Positions 33,796-43,370 of a stretch of DNA of 64,000 nucleotides are shown in pieces. Both the position numbers and the translations under genes were made by a program. The notes beneath the pieces were generated by a model. It did no database searches and was not told the DNA's origin. It worked only from the letters and a program-made list of their open reading frames with translations. Every line of letters begins with the position of its first letter. The first letter of the stretch is position 1. Source of the DNA: Sphingobium xenophagum NBRC 107872 (GTDB lineage Bacteria > Pseudomonadota > Alphaproteobacteria > Sphingomonadales > Sphingomonadaceae); NCBI RefSeq assembly GCF_000367345.1, contig NZ_BARE01000008.1:1-64000 (forward strand). The letters run 5' to 3'.

Positions 33796-34557
33796 TTACG
33801 CGGGCAGGCCGATCATCGACAATTGCCGCCCATAATCCGGCTCGTTGCGATGGCAGGACCGGCGATAGCTGAAAAAGCGGTCCGGCTGGCTGTACGTATC
33901 CTCATCCAGCAGATCGATCCGTCCGACCCCGGCCGCCGCCAGCCGGGAGGCGACATAGGCGGCAATGTCGAACTGCACATGCCCCAGCCGCCCCGCCGTG
34001 AAGAAGCGCGCATTATCGGCATCGTCCCGCTCGAACCGCTCGGCGAAATCCAGCGTCACCTCATAGGAGGAGCGCCCGATACAGGGACCGATCGCACAGC
34101 CGATCCGCTCCCGCTGCGCCCCCAGCGCCGTCATCGCCGCGATCGTCGCGTCGGTCACCCCGCCAATCGCCCCCTTCCATCCGGCATGGGCCGCGCCGAC
34201 CACGCCCGCCGCCCGGTCGGCAAACAGCACAGGCACGCAGTCCGCGGTCAATATGCCCAGCAACAGGCCCGGCCGATCCGTCACCATCCCGTCGGCGGCG
34301 GGGCGCTCGGCGTCCGGCACCGCGGCGCTGACGGTCACGACATCGGGCGAATGGACCTGATGCACCGTCACCAGCGCCGCGCCGGGCATCACCGCGTCAC
34401 GCGCCAGTTCGCGGTTGCGCAGCACCGCCGCGCGATCGTCCTGCGACCCCAGGCCGACATTGAGACCCGCATGAACACCCTCCGACACCCCGCCGCGCCG
34501 CCCGGCAAAGCCATGGGGCAGGTCATGCAGGCCGGGTGCTGTCAGCAGGTCGATCAT
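33796..34557 (-). CDS. pgeF: Peptidoglycan editing factor PgeF (YfiH/laccase-domain family)
   Basis: A 253-residue cytosolic purine-nucleoside/peptidoglycan editing protein. In E. coli PgeF prevents L-Ser from replacing L-Ala in the stem peptide, and the family was long annotated as polyphenol oxidase. Metal-site landmarks are present: TVHQVHSPDVV, LTADCVPVLFADRAAGVVGAAHAGWKGA and IGPCIGRSSYEV. Three in-frame starts (GTG 34563, ATG 34560, ATG 34557) cluster; the last has the best spacing to AGGAG. Divergent from the amino-acid permease. Confidence 0.93.
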   Translation of the reverse strand: MIDLLTAPGLHDLPHGFAGRRGGVSEGVHAGLNVGLGSQDDRAAVLRNRELARDAVMPGAALVTVHQVHSPDVVTVSAAVPDAERPAADGMVTDRPGLLLGILTADCVPVLFADRAAGVVGAAHAGWKGAIGGVTDATIAAMTALGAQRERIGCAIGPCIGRSSYEVTLDFAERFERDDADNARFFTAGRLGHVQFDIAAYVASRLAAAGVGRIDLLDEDTYSQPDRFFSYRRSCHRNEPDYGRQLSMIGLPA

Positions 34558-34713
34558 CATCACTCCTCATCATTCGACCATGGATGGTCATGTCTTGGTC
34601 GCGCAACATACTTGCGCGCGCGCGATTAGGCGATAGTCTCCGATCCCATAGCAAAAGGGGGCGGGTGATCCGGCCGCCGGGGCAAGACATCGCAAGATAA
34701 AGGGTTTCCATTC

Positions 34714-36294
34714 ATGATATTCGGGCGCGTAAAATCTCTCGACGCCATATTGGCGACGGCAGAGAAGAAATCGCTGCATCGTTCGCTGGGCGCATTCCAG
34801 CTCACCATGCTCGGCATCGGGGCCGTTATCGGCACCGGCATTTTCGTGCTGACGGCCGAAGCCGCGCAAAAGGCCGGGCCGGGCATGATGATCGCCTTCG
34901 TCATCGCTGGCTTCGTCTGCGCCGTGGCGGCGCTCTGCTACGCGGAAATGGCGGCGATGGTGCCCGTATCCGGCTCTGCCTATACCTATAGCTATGCGGT
35001 GATGGGCGAATTGATCGCCTGGATGGTCGGCTGGGCGCTGATCCTGGAATATGCGGTCGCGGCGGGTGCGGTGTCGGTCGGCTGGTCCGGCTATGTCGTG
35101 GGGTTGATCGAACATACATTCCACATGGACATTCCCGATCTGCTGACGCGGGGACCGTTCGATGGCGGCGTGGTCAACCTGCCCGCGATGCTGATCGCCG
35201 GTCTGGTCACCTGGCTGCTGGTCATCGGCACCAAGGAAAGCGCGTCGGTCAACGCCGTGCTGGTGCTGATCAAGGTCGCGGCGCTCACGCTGTTCATCGT
35301 GCTGGCGCTGCCGGTCATGAACATGGACAAGTTCACCCCCTTTGCCCCGCTCGGCTTTTCGGGCATTTCCGCTGCCGCCGCCTCGATCTTTTTCGCCTAT
35401 GTTGGCTTCGACGCCGTGTCCACGGCCGCTGAAGAAACCAAGAACCCCCAACGCAACATGCCGATCGGCCTGATCGGTTCGCTCGGCATCTGCACCATCT
35501 TCTACATGCTGGTTGCCGCAGGCGTCATCGGCACCGTGGGCGCGCAGCCGGTGACCGAAGGCGGCATCCCGATTGCGCAGGGCGGCATTGCCCTGGCACC
35601 CGGATCGACCGCGCTGTCGCAACAATGCGCCGCGCTGGCCGCCGCCGGTACCGAAGCCGTTACCTGCTCGAAGGAAGCGCTGGCCTGGACCCTGCGTGAA
35701 ATCGGCTGGCCCCAGATCGGCAATCTGCTCGGCCTGGCCGCTGGTCTCGCCCTGCCTTCGGTCATCCTGATGATGATGTTCGGCCAGACCCGCATCTTCT
35801 TCGTCATGAGCCGCGACGGCCTGTTGCCGGCGATGTTCTCCAAAGTCCATCCGACCTACAAGACGCCCTATGTCATCACCATCCTGACCGGCATCTTCGT
35901 CGCGCTGTTCGCCGCCTTCTTCCCCGTCGGCATCCTGGCGGACATCTCCAACTCCGGCACCCTGTTCGCCTTTGCCGCCGTGTCGATCGCGGTGCTGGTG
36001 CTGCGCCGCACCGACCCGGCGCGCAGGCGGCCCTTCCGCACCCCGGCGATCATGATCACCGCGCCGATCGCGATTCTGGGCTGCATGTATCTGTTCTGGA
36101 GCCTGGGCGTCGAAACCAAGCTGATGTTCGTGGGCTGGGCGGCGGTCGGCCTGATCGTCTATTTCGCCTATAGCCGCAGCCGCAGCCATGTGGGGCGCGG
36201 GGTGAGCGATCTGCCGGAGCATGATGAGGGCATCCCGCCCCAGCCGGTGCCGCCGCTGCCCGGCGCGCATACGCCGGGCGGAAAGGACGCCTGA
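34714..36294 (+). CDS. APC-superfamily amino-acid permease (CAT/YhdG-like)
   Basis: A 526-residue inner-membrane transporter with 12 or more helices. The first helix, SLGAFQLTMLGIGAVIGTGIFVLT, has the unwound GAVIGTGIF substrate-binding motif of APC carriers. IFFAYVGFDAVSTAAEETKNPQRNMPIG is the strongly conserved helix 6-loop of cationic amino-acid transporters. A periplasmic loop around residues 270-325 is longer than usual and contains two cysteines. The C-terminal tail is Pro-rich. It is probably an amino acid/proton importer; the exact substrate is unknown. A bidirectional hairpin follows the stop. Confidence 0.92.
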   Translation: MIFGRVKSLDAILATAEKKSLHRSLGAFQLTMLGIGAVIGTGIFVLTAEAAQKAGPGMMIAFVIAGFVCAVAALCYAEMAAMVPVSGSAYTYSYAVMGELIAWMVGWALILEYAVAAGAVSVGWSGYVVGLIEHTFHMDIPDLLTRGPFDGGVVNLPAMLIAGLVTWLLVIGTKESASVNAVLVLIKVAALTLFIVLALPVMNMDKFTPFAPLGFSGISAAAASIFFAYVGFDAVSTAAEETKNPQRNMPIGLIGSLGICTIFYMLVAAGVIGTVGAQPVTEGGIPIAQGGIALAPGSTALSQQCAALAAAGTEAVTCSKEALAWTLREIGWPQIGNLLGLAAGLALPSVILMMMFGQTRIFFVMSRDGLLPAMFSKVHPTYKTPYVITILTGIFVALFAAFFPVGILADISNSGTLFAFAAVSIAVLVLRRTDPARRRPFRTPAIMITAPIAILGCMYLFWSLGVETKLMFVGWAAVGLIVYFAYSRSRSHVGRGVSDLPEHDEGIPPQPVPPLPGAHTPGGKDA

Positions 36295-36304
36295 TCGAAC
36301 ATCG

Positions 36305-36330
36305 AACGGGGCGGGTAACACCGCCCCGTT
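36305..36330. terminator. Bidirectional hairpin between convergent genes
   Basis: AACGGGGCGG and CCGCCCCGTT are exact complements around a six-base loop (gtaaca), followed by TTGTCGTT on the + strand. It is shared by the permease and the leftward Bcr/CflA gene. Confidence 0.8.
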
Positions 36331-36336
36331 TGTCGT

Positions 36337-37605
36337 TCAGTGGACCGTTTCAAACTCTACGTCGCGCAGCCCGCTATTGTTGGGCCGGGTGAACAGCCTG
36401 CCCCGCTCCGCCCAGATCACGATCAGGAAACTCAGGGAGCCGAACACCAGCAGCCCCATGGCCAGCGGCAAGGTGGTGCCATTGAACGCGCGGCCCACGA
36501 TGCTGCCCAGCGTCGCGGACAGGGCAGTGGTCAGGAACGCCTGAAAGGAGGAAGCGACGCCCGCACCTTTCGAAAATGGCTCCATCGAGATCGCGCTGAA
36601 ATTGGACGCGGTGAAGGCGACGGTCAGCATCGTTATCCCCTGCAACAGCATGAAGGTGACGATCGTCTCCCGCCCCGACAGGATGACGCTCACATGGACG
36701 ATGGCGATCAGGATGAAGGCGATCAGCGCCGCCTGGCTCAGTCGTCGCGCGCCAAAGCGTGATACAAGCCGGCTGTTGACCAGGCTGCCGACCCCCATGC
36801 CGGCCGCCATCAGGGCGAAGGCGATCGGGAAAATTTCTTCCGCCTTGAACACGTCAAAGAATATCTGCTGCACCGACAGGATGAAGCCGATCAATCCGCC
36901 CATCACCACGCCGCTGGCCAGCATATGGCCGATCGAACTGCGCGTGCGCATGATCGTCCCGACCGTATGCAACAGCCCGCCGACCGTGATTCGCATCCGG
37001 TTTTCCGGTCGCAATGTTTCGGGCATCCGCGCCATCAGCCATAGCAGGATCAGGCTCGCCATTATCGCCAGCGCCCAGAAGATCCAGCGCCACGGCGCGA
37101 TCCACAGGATCGCCTGCCCGAAACTGGGGGCCATCACCGGGATCAGCATGAACACCGCAAAGATCAGCGACATGACCCGCGCCATCGCATCGCCCCGGAA
37201 ACGGTCGCGCACAATTCCCACGGTGATGACGCGGCTCGCTCCGGCGAAAAAGCCGGCGCAGGCGCGGCCGATCAGCATGACCGGGAAGCTTTGCGCCGCC
37301 GCGCAGGCCATGGAGGAGAGGATGAACAACAGCATCGCCCAGGCCAGCACCTTCTTGCGGCCATAACGGTCGGACAGGACGCCAAACAGCAGCGACCCGA
37401 TGCCCAGCCCCAGAAAATAGACGCTGATGATCAACTGCCGGTCATTGGGCTGCGCGATCGCCAGATCGCGGCCGATGGCGGGCAGGGCAGGCAGCATGGG
37501 GTCGATCGACAGGGCGTTCATCGCCATGAGACAGGCGCATAGCAGCACGAATTCGCGAAACTGGATGTCCTTGCCTGCTGGCGGGGAAGGGGGATTTTGG
37601 GCCAT
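36337..37605 (-). CDS. Bcr/CflA-family multidrug efflux MFS transporter
   Basis: A 422-residue drug/H+ antiporter-type MFS protein with 12 helices. MAMNALSIDPMLPALPAIGRDL is the helix-1 signature of the Bcr/CflA group, and GSLLFGVLSDRYGRKKVLAWAM is MFS motif A. LIGRACAGFFAGASRVITVGIVRDRF covers helix 4 and motif B/C territory. Members export bicyclomycin, sulfonamides or other drugs; the substrate here is not known. It stands alone, with its 3' end at the shared hairpin. Confidence 0.92.
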   Translation of the reverse strand: MAQNPPSPPAGKDIQFREFVLLCACLMAMNALSIDPMLPALPAIGRDLAIAQPNDRQLIISVYFLGLGIGSLLFGVLSDRYGRKKVLAWAMLLFILSSMACAAAQSFPVMLIGRACAGFFAGASRVITVGIVRDRFRGDAMARVMSLIFAVFMLIPVMAPSFGQAILWIAPWRWIFWALAIMASLILLWLMARMPETLRPENRMRITVGGLLHTVGTIMRTRSSIGHMLASGVVMGGLIGFILSVQQIFFDVFKAEEIFPIAFALMAAGMGVGSLVNSRLVSRFGARRLSQAALIAFILIAIVHVSVILSGRETIVTFMLLQGITMLTVAFTASNFSAISMEPFSKGAGVASSFQAFLTTALSATLGSIVGRAFNGTTLPLAMGLLVFGSLSFLIVIWAERGRLFTRPNNSGLRDVEFETVH

Positions 37606-37837
37606 GGGTCCGGCTATGGGGACTAAGATGCGCCGATGCCAGTCCTAAAATGCTACTATTCGCTGCCCGGCGCGGCACCCATTAACCTTGCCCGCCCCCG
37701 CAATCGCGCGAGTCCGGCCTGACAAACGGTCAAAGCCGTTAACCATTTTTTAGCGGCTGCCGGTCCAACCTGCTCTTCGTGGAAAAAGAACAAGGGTTGT
37801 CGACCATTGGGTTAGCGTTGGAAAAGGAAACAGGGTC

Positions 37838-38134
37838 ATGGGCAATAGTATCAAGAGTGCGCAGTTTCTAATCGAGAGCCGCATGGCGCGGGCGGCCAGC
37901 GGATCGGCAGAGGCCTGTTTCGATCTGGGCGTCGCCTATAGCTGCGGCACCGGCGACATGCCGATCGACCTGATCGAAGCGCATAAATGGTTCAACCTGG
38001 CGGCCCTTGGCGGCAGCGAAGAAGGTCAGGCGATGCGTGCCGAAATTGCCGAAGAAATGACCGCCCGCGAAATCGCCGAGGCCCAGCGTCAGGCCCGCGC
38101 ATGGATCGCCCTGACGCAGGCGCGCGCCGCCTAA
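37838..38134 (+). CDS. Small Sel1-repeat protein
   Basis: 98 residues. ACFDLGVAYSCGTGDMPIDLIEAHKWFNLAALGGS is one full Sel1 (TPR-like) repeat, and a second partial helical repeat follows. There is no signal peptide, so it is probably a cytosolic protein-interaction module; the partner is unknown. A purine-rich GGAAAAGGAAACAGGG region precedes the ATG. It converges with, and overlaps by four bases, the FemAB-like gene. Confidence 0.85.
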   Translation: MGNSIKSAQFLIESRMARAASGSAEACFDLGVAYSCGTGDMPIDLIEAHKWFNLAALGGSEEGQAMRAEIAEEMTAREIAEAQRQARAWIALTQARAA

Positions 38135-39264
38135 TCAGCCTTTCTGAACGGCGTCCGCCCGGCCAGCCATAGCCGGTCCTGCTGTACGCCTGCCCGCTCG
38201 GCGGTCAGGAAATCGGCCACTGCGCGCCGAAATCCGGCATCGGGAATATAATGCGCGGAAAAGGTCGGTTCCGGGGCATAGCCGCGCGCCAGCTTGTGTC
38301 CGCCCTGCGCGCCCGCTTCGACGCGAGCAAGGCCGCGCGCGATCGCGACGTCGATCGCCTGATAATAGCATAGCTCGAAATGGAGGTTCGGTACCTCCTC
38401 GTTACAGCCCCAATAGCGGCCATAGAGCGTATCCGCGCCGATCAGGTTGAGCGCCCCTGCAACCGCCCGTCCGTCGCGCAGCGCCAGCATCAACAGCACC
38501 CGGTCGGCCATCGTCTCGCCCAATAGCGAGAAGAAGGATCGCGTCAGATAGGGCGTTCCCCATTTGCGCGCGCCGGTATCCTGATAGAAATCCCAGAATA
38601 TATCCCAATGCGCCTCGGTCAGATCCGGCCCGGTCAGGTGGACGATGTCCAGCCCTTCGACCGCCCGTGCGCGTTCCTTGCGGATATTCTTGCGCTTCGC
38701 GCTCGACAGGTCGGCCAGGAAATCATCGAAACTGCCATAACTGCGATTGGACCAGTGAAACTGGCTGTCCTCGCGAATCAGCCAGCCCGCCGCCTCGAAA
38801 TCGCCGACCTGGTCCGGCGCCACGAAGGTCGCATGGGCGGACGACAGGTGGTTGCGCTCCACCAGCGTCTCGATCCCCGCGATCAACGCCGGGGCAAGGC
38901 TGCGGTCGCGCAGCAGCAGTCGGGGACCGGGCACGGGAGAGAAAGGCGCGGCGATCTGGATCTTGGGATAATAGCGCCCGCCCGCCCGTTCCCAGGCATC
39001 GGCCCAGCCATGGTCGAACACATATTCGCCCTGGCTGTGGCTCTTGGCATAGAGCGGCGCGGCGGCGGCGATGCGCCCGTCCGCCCCGTCGATCATCAGC
39101 GGCAGGGGTTGCCAGCCGGTCCCTTCGCCCACACTGCCCGACCGCTCCAGCGCGCTCAGGAAATCCCAGCTGACGAACGGATTGTCGGCCCCTGCGCAGG
39201 CATCCCACTGCGCACGCGGCAGCTCCGCCACGCCGGCCGCGATACGCGCCACCACATCAGTCAT
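38131..39264 (-). CDS. FemAB/GNAT-like protein (PF04339, DUF482 type)
   Basis: A 377-residue cytosolic protein of the peptidogalycan biosynthesis/FemAB-like family. Landmarks are NPFVSWDFLSALERSGSVG near the N-terminus, the central SSAKRKNIRKERARAVEGL and the C-terminal GAQGGHKLARGYAPEPTFSAH, which is very typical of the family. The fold is two GNAT domains as in aminoacyl-tRNA-dependent transferases; the true substrate is unproven. It lies last in a leftward run with RidA, HAD and DUF3572 genes. Confidence 0.88.
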   Translation of the reverse strand: MTDVVARIAAGVAELPRAQWDACAGADNPFVSWDFLSALERSGSVGEGTGWQPLPLMIDGADGRIAAAAPLYAKSHSQGEYVFDHGWADAWERAGGRYYPKIQIAAPFSPVPGPRLLLRDRSLAPALIAGIETLVERNHLSSAHATFVAPDQVGDFEAAGWLIREDSQFHWSNRSYGSFDDFLADLSSAKRKNIRKERARAVEGLDIVHLTGPDLTEAHWDIFWDFYQDTGARKWGTPYLTRSFFSLLGETMADRVLLMLALRDGRAVAGALNLIGADTLYGRYWGCNEEVPNLHFELCYYQAIDVAIARGLARVEAGAQGGHKLARGYAPEPTFSAHYIPDAGFRRAVADFLTAERAGVQQDRLWLAGRTPFRKAD

Positions 39265-39352
39265 CGGCGTGCCTTCACGCGATCGGGTCTGGCTGCTTCA
39301 ATCACAGCCGGGGACATTGTGTCGCCCCGGCTGTTGCGCAAGGTCCGCCGCG

Positions 39353-39817
39353 TCAGTCAGCGGCGCGGACGAGCACGATGGCGTCGATTTCCACGACCGC
39401 GCCCAGCGGCAGCACCGGCACGCCCACGGCGCTGCGGGTGTGCTTGCCTGCCTCGCCAAACACTTCGACCATCAGTTCGGACGCGCCATTGGCGACCTTG
39501 GGCTGGTCCGTGAAGGATGGCGCGCTGGCGATGAACGCGCCCAGCTTCACCACCCGCTCGACCCGGTCGAGGCTGCCGAGCGCCGCCTTCATCTGCGCGA
39601 TCAGGTTGAGGCCGCAGATGCGGGCGGCGGCGACGCCATAATCCAGTTCCCTGTCCTCGCCCAGACGTCCGGTCATCAGACCGTCGGGGGCCAGCGAAAT
39701 CTGCCCGGAAATATGCAGCAGGCCGTTGGCCTCCACGCTCGACACATAGGCGGCGACCGGGGCGGCGGCCTGGGGCAGGGTGATGCCGAGTTCGGCAAGG
39801 CGGGCGTCGATGCTCAT
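39353..39817 (-). CDS. RidA/YjgF family protein
   Basis: 154 residues, longer-subunit RidA type. ANGLLHISGQISLAPDGLMTG and the late GAVVEIDAIVLV match the trimeric RidA fold. RidA enzymes hydrolyse reactive enamine/imine intermediates released by PLP enzymes. The arginine that carries activity in true RidA is not in the standard position that I can see, so this is a broader-family (Rid2-7-like) member. Its start overlaps the end of the HAD gene by four bases. Confidence 0.87.
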   Translation of the reverse strand: MSIDARLAELGITLPQAAAPVAAYVSSVEANGLLHISGQISLAPDGLMTGRLGEDRELDYGVAAARICGLNLIAQMKAALGSLDRVERVVKLGAFIASAPSFTDQPKVANGASELMVEVFGEAGKHTRSAVGVPVLPLGAVVEIDAIVLVRAAD

Positions 39818-40470
39818 GATAAGGCTCCGTCAGTGTAGGATGTTTCGATTGGTGCCGGTCCGGTGGCCAGCTTGTCCATGATCCAGCGTTCAGCCGCTGC
39901 CCAATTGTCGATCCGCGCATGGGCGTGCGGCGCGGCAGGCACGGTTATGGCGATCTCCGGCTCGCCGACCATGTGCAGCCGCCACACGTCGGGCGCATGG
40001 CGTGCGACGGACGTGTGATGTTCGGCCAGATCGTCGATGAACAGCGCGACGCTGGCATCACGCGCGGCGACGATCGCGGCCAGCGGTTCGCCCTTCGGCC
40101 CGTGATTCCACTGGACCGGGAAGTCGAGGCCAAACGCCGCCAGCTGCTCGACCCGCAACTGGTGATGGCGTTCGCCGATATTGGTCAGCACGACGATGTC
40201 CGCGACCTGCGCCAGCCGCCCCAGCGCGGCGACCGCGCCCGCGATCGGCGTCTGCCGGTGCATTTCGGTATCGAAAAATGCGACCAGCAACCCCCATACC
40301 AGTTCGCGCTCGACGACCTGCCCGCTATCCTTGTGCCGCAGTGCCTCTGCAAAGCCGCGATCATGCATGTCGAAATGCACATTATGCGTTTCGTCCAGCC
40401 AGTCGCGGAACGGCACGACCATGTGCAACAGCACCTCGTCGCAATCGGTGATGATCAGCGGGCGGTTCAT
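39814..40470 (-). CDS. HAD-superfamily hydrolase
   Basis: 218 residues. The N-terminal PLIITDCDEVLLHMV contains the HAD motif I D-x-D, VVLTNIGERHHQL holds the motif II Thr, and LFIDDLAEHHTSVARH the motif IV acidic pair. Probably a small phosphatase with an inserted helical cap (residues ~20-90). Substrate unknown. It is linked by four-base ATGA overlaps to the genes on both sides (DUF3572 upstream, RidA downstream), so the three are one translationally coupled unit. Confidence 0.88.
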   Translation of the reverse strand: MNRPLIITDCDEVLLHMVVPFRDWLDETHNVHFDMHDRGFAEALRHKDSGQVVERELVWGLLVAFFDTEMHRQTPIAGAVAALGRLAQVADIVVLTNIGERHHQLRVEQLAAFGLDFPVQWNHGPKGEPLAAIVAARDASVALFIDDLAEHHTSVARHAPDVWRLHMVGEPEIAITVPAAPHAHARIDNWAAAERWIMDKLATGPAPIETSYTDGALS

Positions 40471-40754
40471 CGGCTCAGTCTCTCCTGCGCGGCGATCAAA
40501 ATGTCGGGCGATGTGTCGATCGCCTCGGCACAGGCGATCAGGTCCGGCTCATGATCCGCCAGAAAGGCCAGCACCGCGCCCAATATCGCCGGATTGTCGA
40601 TCCCCGCGCGCAGCGTGTCGCTGTCCAGGCCGGTCAGCGCCAGCAGCCGGTCGGCCCGCTGCCCGTCGGCCAGAATCCAGCCCAGCGCCATCAGCGCCAG
40701 CGTCGCGGGGTCTGCGCCGCTATCTCGCTTGCCATTATGGGTGTCGGGTCGCAT
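40467..40754 (-). CDS. DUF3572 family protein
   Basis: 95 residues from the ATG at 40754. DPATLALMALGWILADGQRADRLLALTGLD and a C-terminal FLADHEPDLIACAEA match the small all-alpha family DUF3572, found almost only in alphaproteobacteria and commonly divergent from divK as here. Function unknown. The frame extends to 40832, overlapping the divK start, but the shorter start is the family's usual one. Confidence 0.88.
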   Translation of the reverse strand: MRPDTHNGKRDSGADPATLALMALGWILADGQRADRLLALTGLDSDTLRAGIDNPAILGAVLAFLADHEPDLIACAEAIDTSPDILIAAQERLSR

Positions 40755-40825
40755 GATCGGGTCTCGGCGGGGGTGCGGCCAGGATGTGGCGCGCTTCGGG
40801 GCTGCTTGGAAATTATGGGTGACTG

Positions 40826-41188
40826 GTGGCAAAGCGCGTGCTTGTTGTCGAGGACAACGAACTCAATCTGAAACTTTTTTGCGATTTGCTGCGTGCGCAT
40901 GGCCATGAAGTGTTGCCGATGCGTGACGGTCGCGACGTGCTGGCGCAGGCGCGCGACTTTCTGCCCGACCTTGTCATCACGGACATTCACCTGCCCCATG
41001 TCAGCGGGCTGGACCTCATCATTTCCCTGAAGGCCGACGATCGGCTGTCCAGCGTGCCGATCATGGCGGTCACCGCCTATGCCGGGAAGGGGGACGAGGA
41101 ACGGATTCGCGCCGCCGGGGCGCAGGCCTATGTTTCCAAGCCCATTTCGGTGCTGCGCTTTGTCGAACAGGTGAACGGCCTGCTGTAA
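40826..41188 (+). CDS. divK: Single-domain response regulator DivK
   Basis: A 120-residue receiver-only protein starting on GTG with the standard AKRVLVVEDNELNLKLF. It has acidic residues Glu9/Asp10, phospho-acceptor Asp53 (in LVITDIHLP), Thr in MAVTAYA and Lys in AYVSKPIS. In Caulobacter DivK is phosphorylated by DivJ, dephosphorylated by PleC and acts through DivL/CckA on CtrA. The usual downstream neighbour pleD is absent; a PhoX-like gene follows instead. Confidence 0.94.
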   Translation: MAKRVLVVEDNELNLKLFCDLLRAHGHEVLPMRDGRDVLAQARDFLPDLVITDIHLPHVSGLDLIISLKADDRLSSVPIMAVTAYAGKGDEERIRAAGAQAYVSKPISVLRFVEQVNGLL

Positions 41189-41322
41189 CAAGCCTGTCAT
41201 ACCGCTTTCATCACCCTGACCCGGTGCCGCCGTCCGCCTGTCATCCCTGACTGGCACTGCCCGACGGCCACAGGGGCGCGGCGCTCTGCCGACGGCCCGG
41301 AACCGCAATAAGGGTAATCATC

Positions 41323-43188
41323 ATGTCCCATCTGACCGACGAAGCGCGCGCGCCCTATCGCGATGCGCAGCCGACCATTTCCATGGGCGACAACAGCCTG
41401 GAAGCCATCGTCGCGGCCAATCCGGCGCGCCGCACGATCCTGAAGAACGGCCTGCTGGGCCTGTCGATCCTGCCGATGCTGGGCACGCTGGCCGCGTGCG
41501 ACGATGATGATGACGGCACGCCCACCCCGACGCCCACACCCACGCCGACCCCGACGCCGACCGACAGCTACACCGTCAGCTTCGCCCCCGTCGCCGCCAA
41601 TATGAACGACACCGTCACCGTGCCGACCGGCTACACCGTCGACGTGCTGCTGAAGGCTGGCGATTCGGTGGAAACCGGCACCCCCTATTCGGGCAGCTTC
41701 CCCACCCCGGCCGATGCTGAAAAATGGGCGGGCGGCAACCATGACGGCATGGAATATTTCGACCTGTCGGGCGTGGACGCCAATAATGGCGGCCTGCTGG
41801 CGCTCAACTTCGAATATCCCGACTTCAACATCCTGATGTCCGGTTCCTACGATCCGGCCACCGCCACCGCCGACCAGAAGAAGATCGCCCTGTCGGCCGT
41901 CGGCATCGGTGTGGTCGAAATCGCCAAGGGCAGCGACGGCAAATGGGCAGTCAAGGCGGGTTCGCGCTTCAACAAGCGCTATACCGGCAACAGCCTCTAT
42001 CGCGCCGGTGGTCCGGCTGCTGGCCTGCTGTCGGCGTCGATCAAGGGCATGCTCAACAATTGCTCGTCGGGCCGCACCCCCTGGGGCACCTACCTCACCT
42101 GCGAGGAAACGACCGACAATTATCTCGATCCGGTCCAGCCTGAAAATGACTATGGCTGGGTGGTCGAAATCGACCCCTATCAGGAACTCGCCGCCCCGAC
42201 CAAGCGCACCGCCATGGGCCGCTTCAGCCATGAAAATGTCGCCTATATGGCCAATGCCGACCGCCGCGTCGCCTTCTACATGGGTGACGATTCGACGCCG
42301 GGCTGCATCTATAAATTCATCCCCGACCGCGCTTTCTCCACCGCGAACCGGGCGGCCAATATCGACCTGCTCGACTATGGCACGCTCTATGTCGCCCGCT
42401 TCAACGGCGATGGCACGGGCGAATGGCGCGCGCTGGTACAGGGCCAGAACGGCCTGATCGTCGGCGCGTCCGATCCTGGTGATGTCAGCCAGTCCACCAC
42501 GCCGCCTGCCCCCGCAACGGTCAATTTCGCCAATCAGGCCGACGTGCTGATCAAATGCCAGTCGGCGGCGCGCGTTGCTGGCGGGACCATCATGGACCGT
42601 CCCGAATGGATCACGGTCGCGCCCGACAACAGCGCCGTGTTCGTGACGCTCACCAACAATAGCGGCCGCCGCGTCACCGATCCGGCCAACCCGCGCGTCA
42701 CCAACCGTCACGGCCACATCATCAAGTTCAAGGAAGAGGGCAATTCGCCGCTCGCCACCAAGTTCAGCTGGGAAATCTTCCTGCTGGCGGGCGATCCGGC
42801 GCTGGCGTCGGGCGGCGCCAATCTGGTCGGCGACATCAAGGGCGACACTTTCTCCAGCCCCGACGGCATCCGTATCGACCCCAAGGGTCGCCTGTGGGTC
42901 CAAACCGACCATAGCATTCCGGGCACGTCCGGCGTGACCGGCAAGTCGATCGAGGATATTTTCGGCCAGAACGCCATGTTCTACATCGACCAGACGACCA
43001 AGCAGTCCAAGCGCTTCCTGGTCGGGCCGAAGGGGTGCGAGATTACCGGCCTTGCCTATACGCCGGACCTCAAGACCTTCTTCGTCAACATCCAGCATCC
43101 CACCGGCAACTGGCCGGTATCGGGTCAGCAGCCGCGCTCCTCGACCATCGTGGTTCGCCGCACGGACAGCCAGCCGGTCGGTAACTGA
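41323..43188 (+). CDS. PhoX-like (DUF839) Tat-exported lipoprotein
   Basis: 621 residues. The N-terminus has a twin-arginine signal (NPARRTILKNGLLGLSILP) running into a lipobox-like LGTLAAC-D, so it is probably Tat-exported and lipidated. A linker of seven or more Thr-Pro repeats (~residues 67-80) follows. The rest is the PhoX/DUF839 domain: GRTPWGTYLTCEETTDNY, MGRFSHENVAYM and SSPDGIRIDPKGRLWVQTDH, which carry metal-site residues of calcium/iron-dependent alkaline phosphatases. It may scavenge phosphate from organic esters, though many DUF839 members are uncharacterised. No Pho box was recognised. Confidence 0.88.
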   Translation: MSHLTDEARAPYRDAQPTISMGDNSLEAIVAANPARRTILKNGLLGLSILPMLGTLAACDDDDDGTPTPTPTPTPTPTPTDSYTVSFAPVAANMNDTVTVPTGYTVDVLLKAGDSVETGTPYSGSFPTPADAEKWAGGNHDGMEYFDLSGVDANNGGLLALNFEYPDFNILMSGSYDPATATADQKKIALSAVGIGVVEIAKGSDGKWAVKAGSRFNKRYTGNSLYRAGGPAAGLLSASIKGMLNNCSSGRTPWGTYLTCEETTDNYLDPVQPENDYGWVVEIDPYQELAAPTKRTAMGRFSHENVAYMANADRRVAFYMGDDSTPGCIYKFIPDRAFSTANRAANIDLLDYGTLYVARFNGDGTGEWRALVQGQNGLIVGASDPGDVSQSTTPPAPATVNFANQADVLIKCQSAARVAGGTIMDRPEWITVAPDNSAVFVTLTNNSGRRVTDPANPRVTNRHGHIIKFKEEGNSPLATKFSWEIFLLAGDPALASGGANLVGDIKGDTFSSPDGIRIDPKGRLWVQTDHSIPGTSGVTGKSIEDIFGQNAMFYIDQTTKQSKRFLVGPKGCEITGLAYTPDLKTFFVNIQHPTGNWPVSGQQPRSSTIVVRRTDSQPVGN

Positions 43189-43201
43189 TCGCTGATCCTG
43201 T

Positions 43202-43239
43202 TCCACCGTCATTCCGGCTTTTGCCGGAATGACGGTGGA
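43202..43239. repeat. Perfect 17-bp hairpin repeat
   Basis: TCCACCGTCATTCCGGC, a TTTT loop, then the exact complement. It sits after the PhoX-like stop and resembles the short 'cattccggcaaaagccggaatg' palindromes scattered in alphaproteobacterial genomes. Confidence 0.75.
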
Positions 43240-43256
43240 CAATCCTGGCAAACAGC

Positions 43257-43290
43257 AAAAGGCCCGTTCCAGCATTGGAACGGGCCTTTT
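43257..43290. terminator. Rho-independent terminator, 15-bp perfect stem
   Basis: AAAAGGCCCGTTCCA and its exact complement flank a GCAT loop and end in TTTT on either strand. A typical bidirectional terminator between the PhoX-like gene and leftward rpmG. A further small hairpin (ATCCCGGC/GCCGGGAT) lies at 43321-43341. Confidence 0.9.
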
Positions 43291-43370
43291 ACAATTCCGG
43301 CATAGCGCCTGGAACCCTGGATCCCGGCGCAAGGCCGGGATGACGACCGGCGGCTAACGCCGCCTTGCCG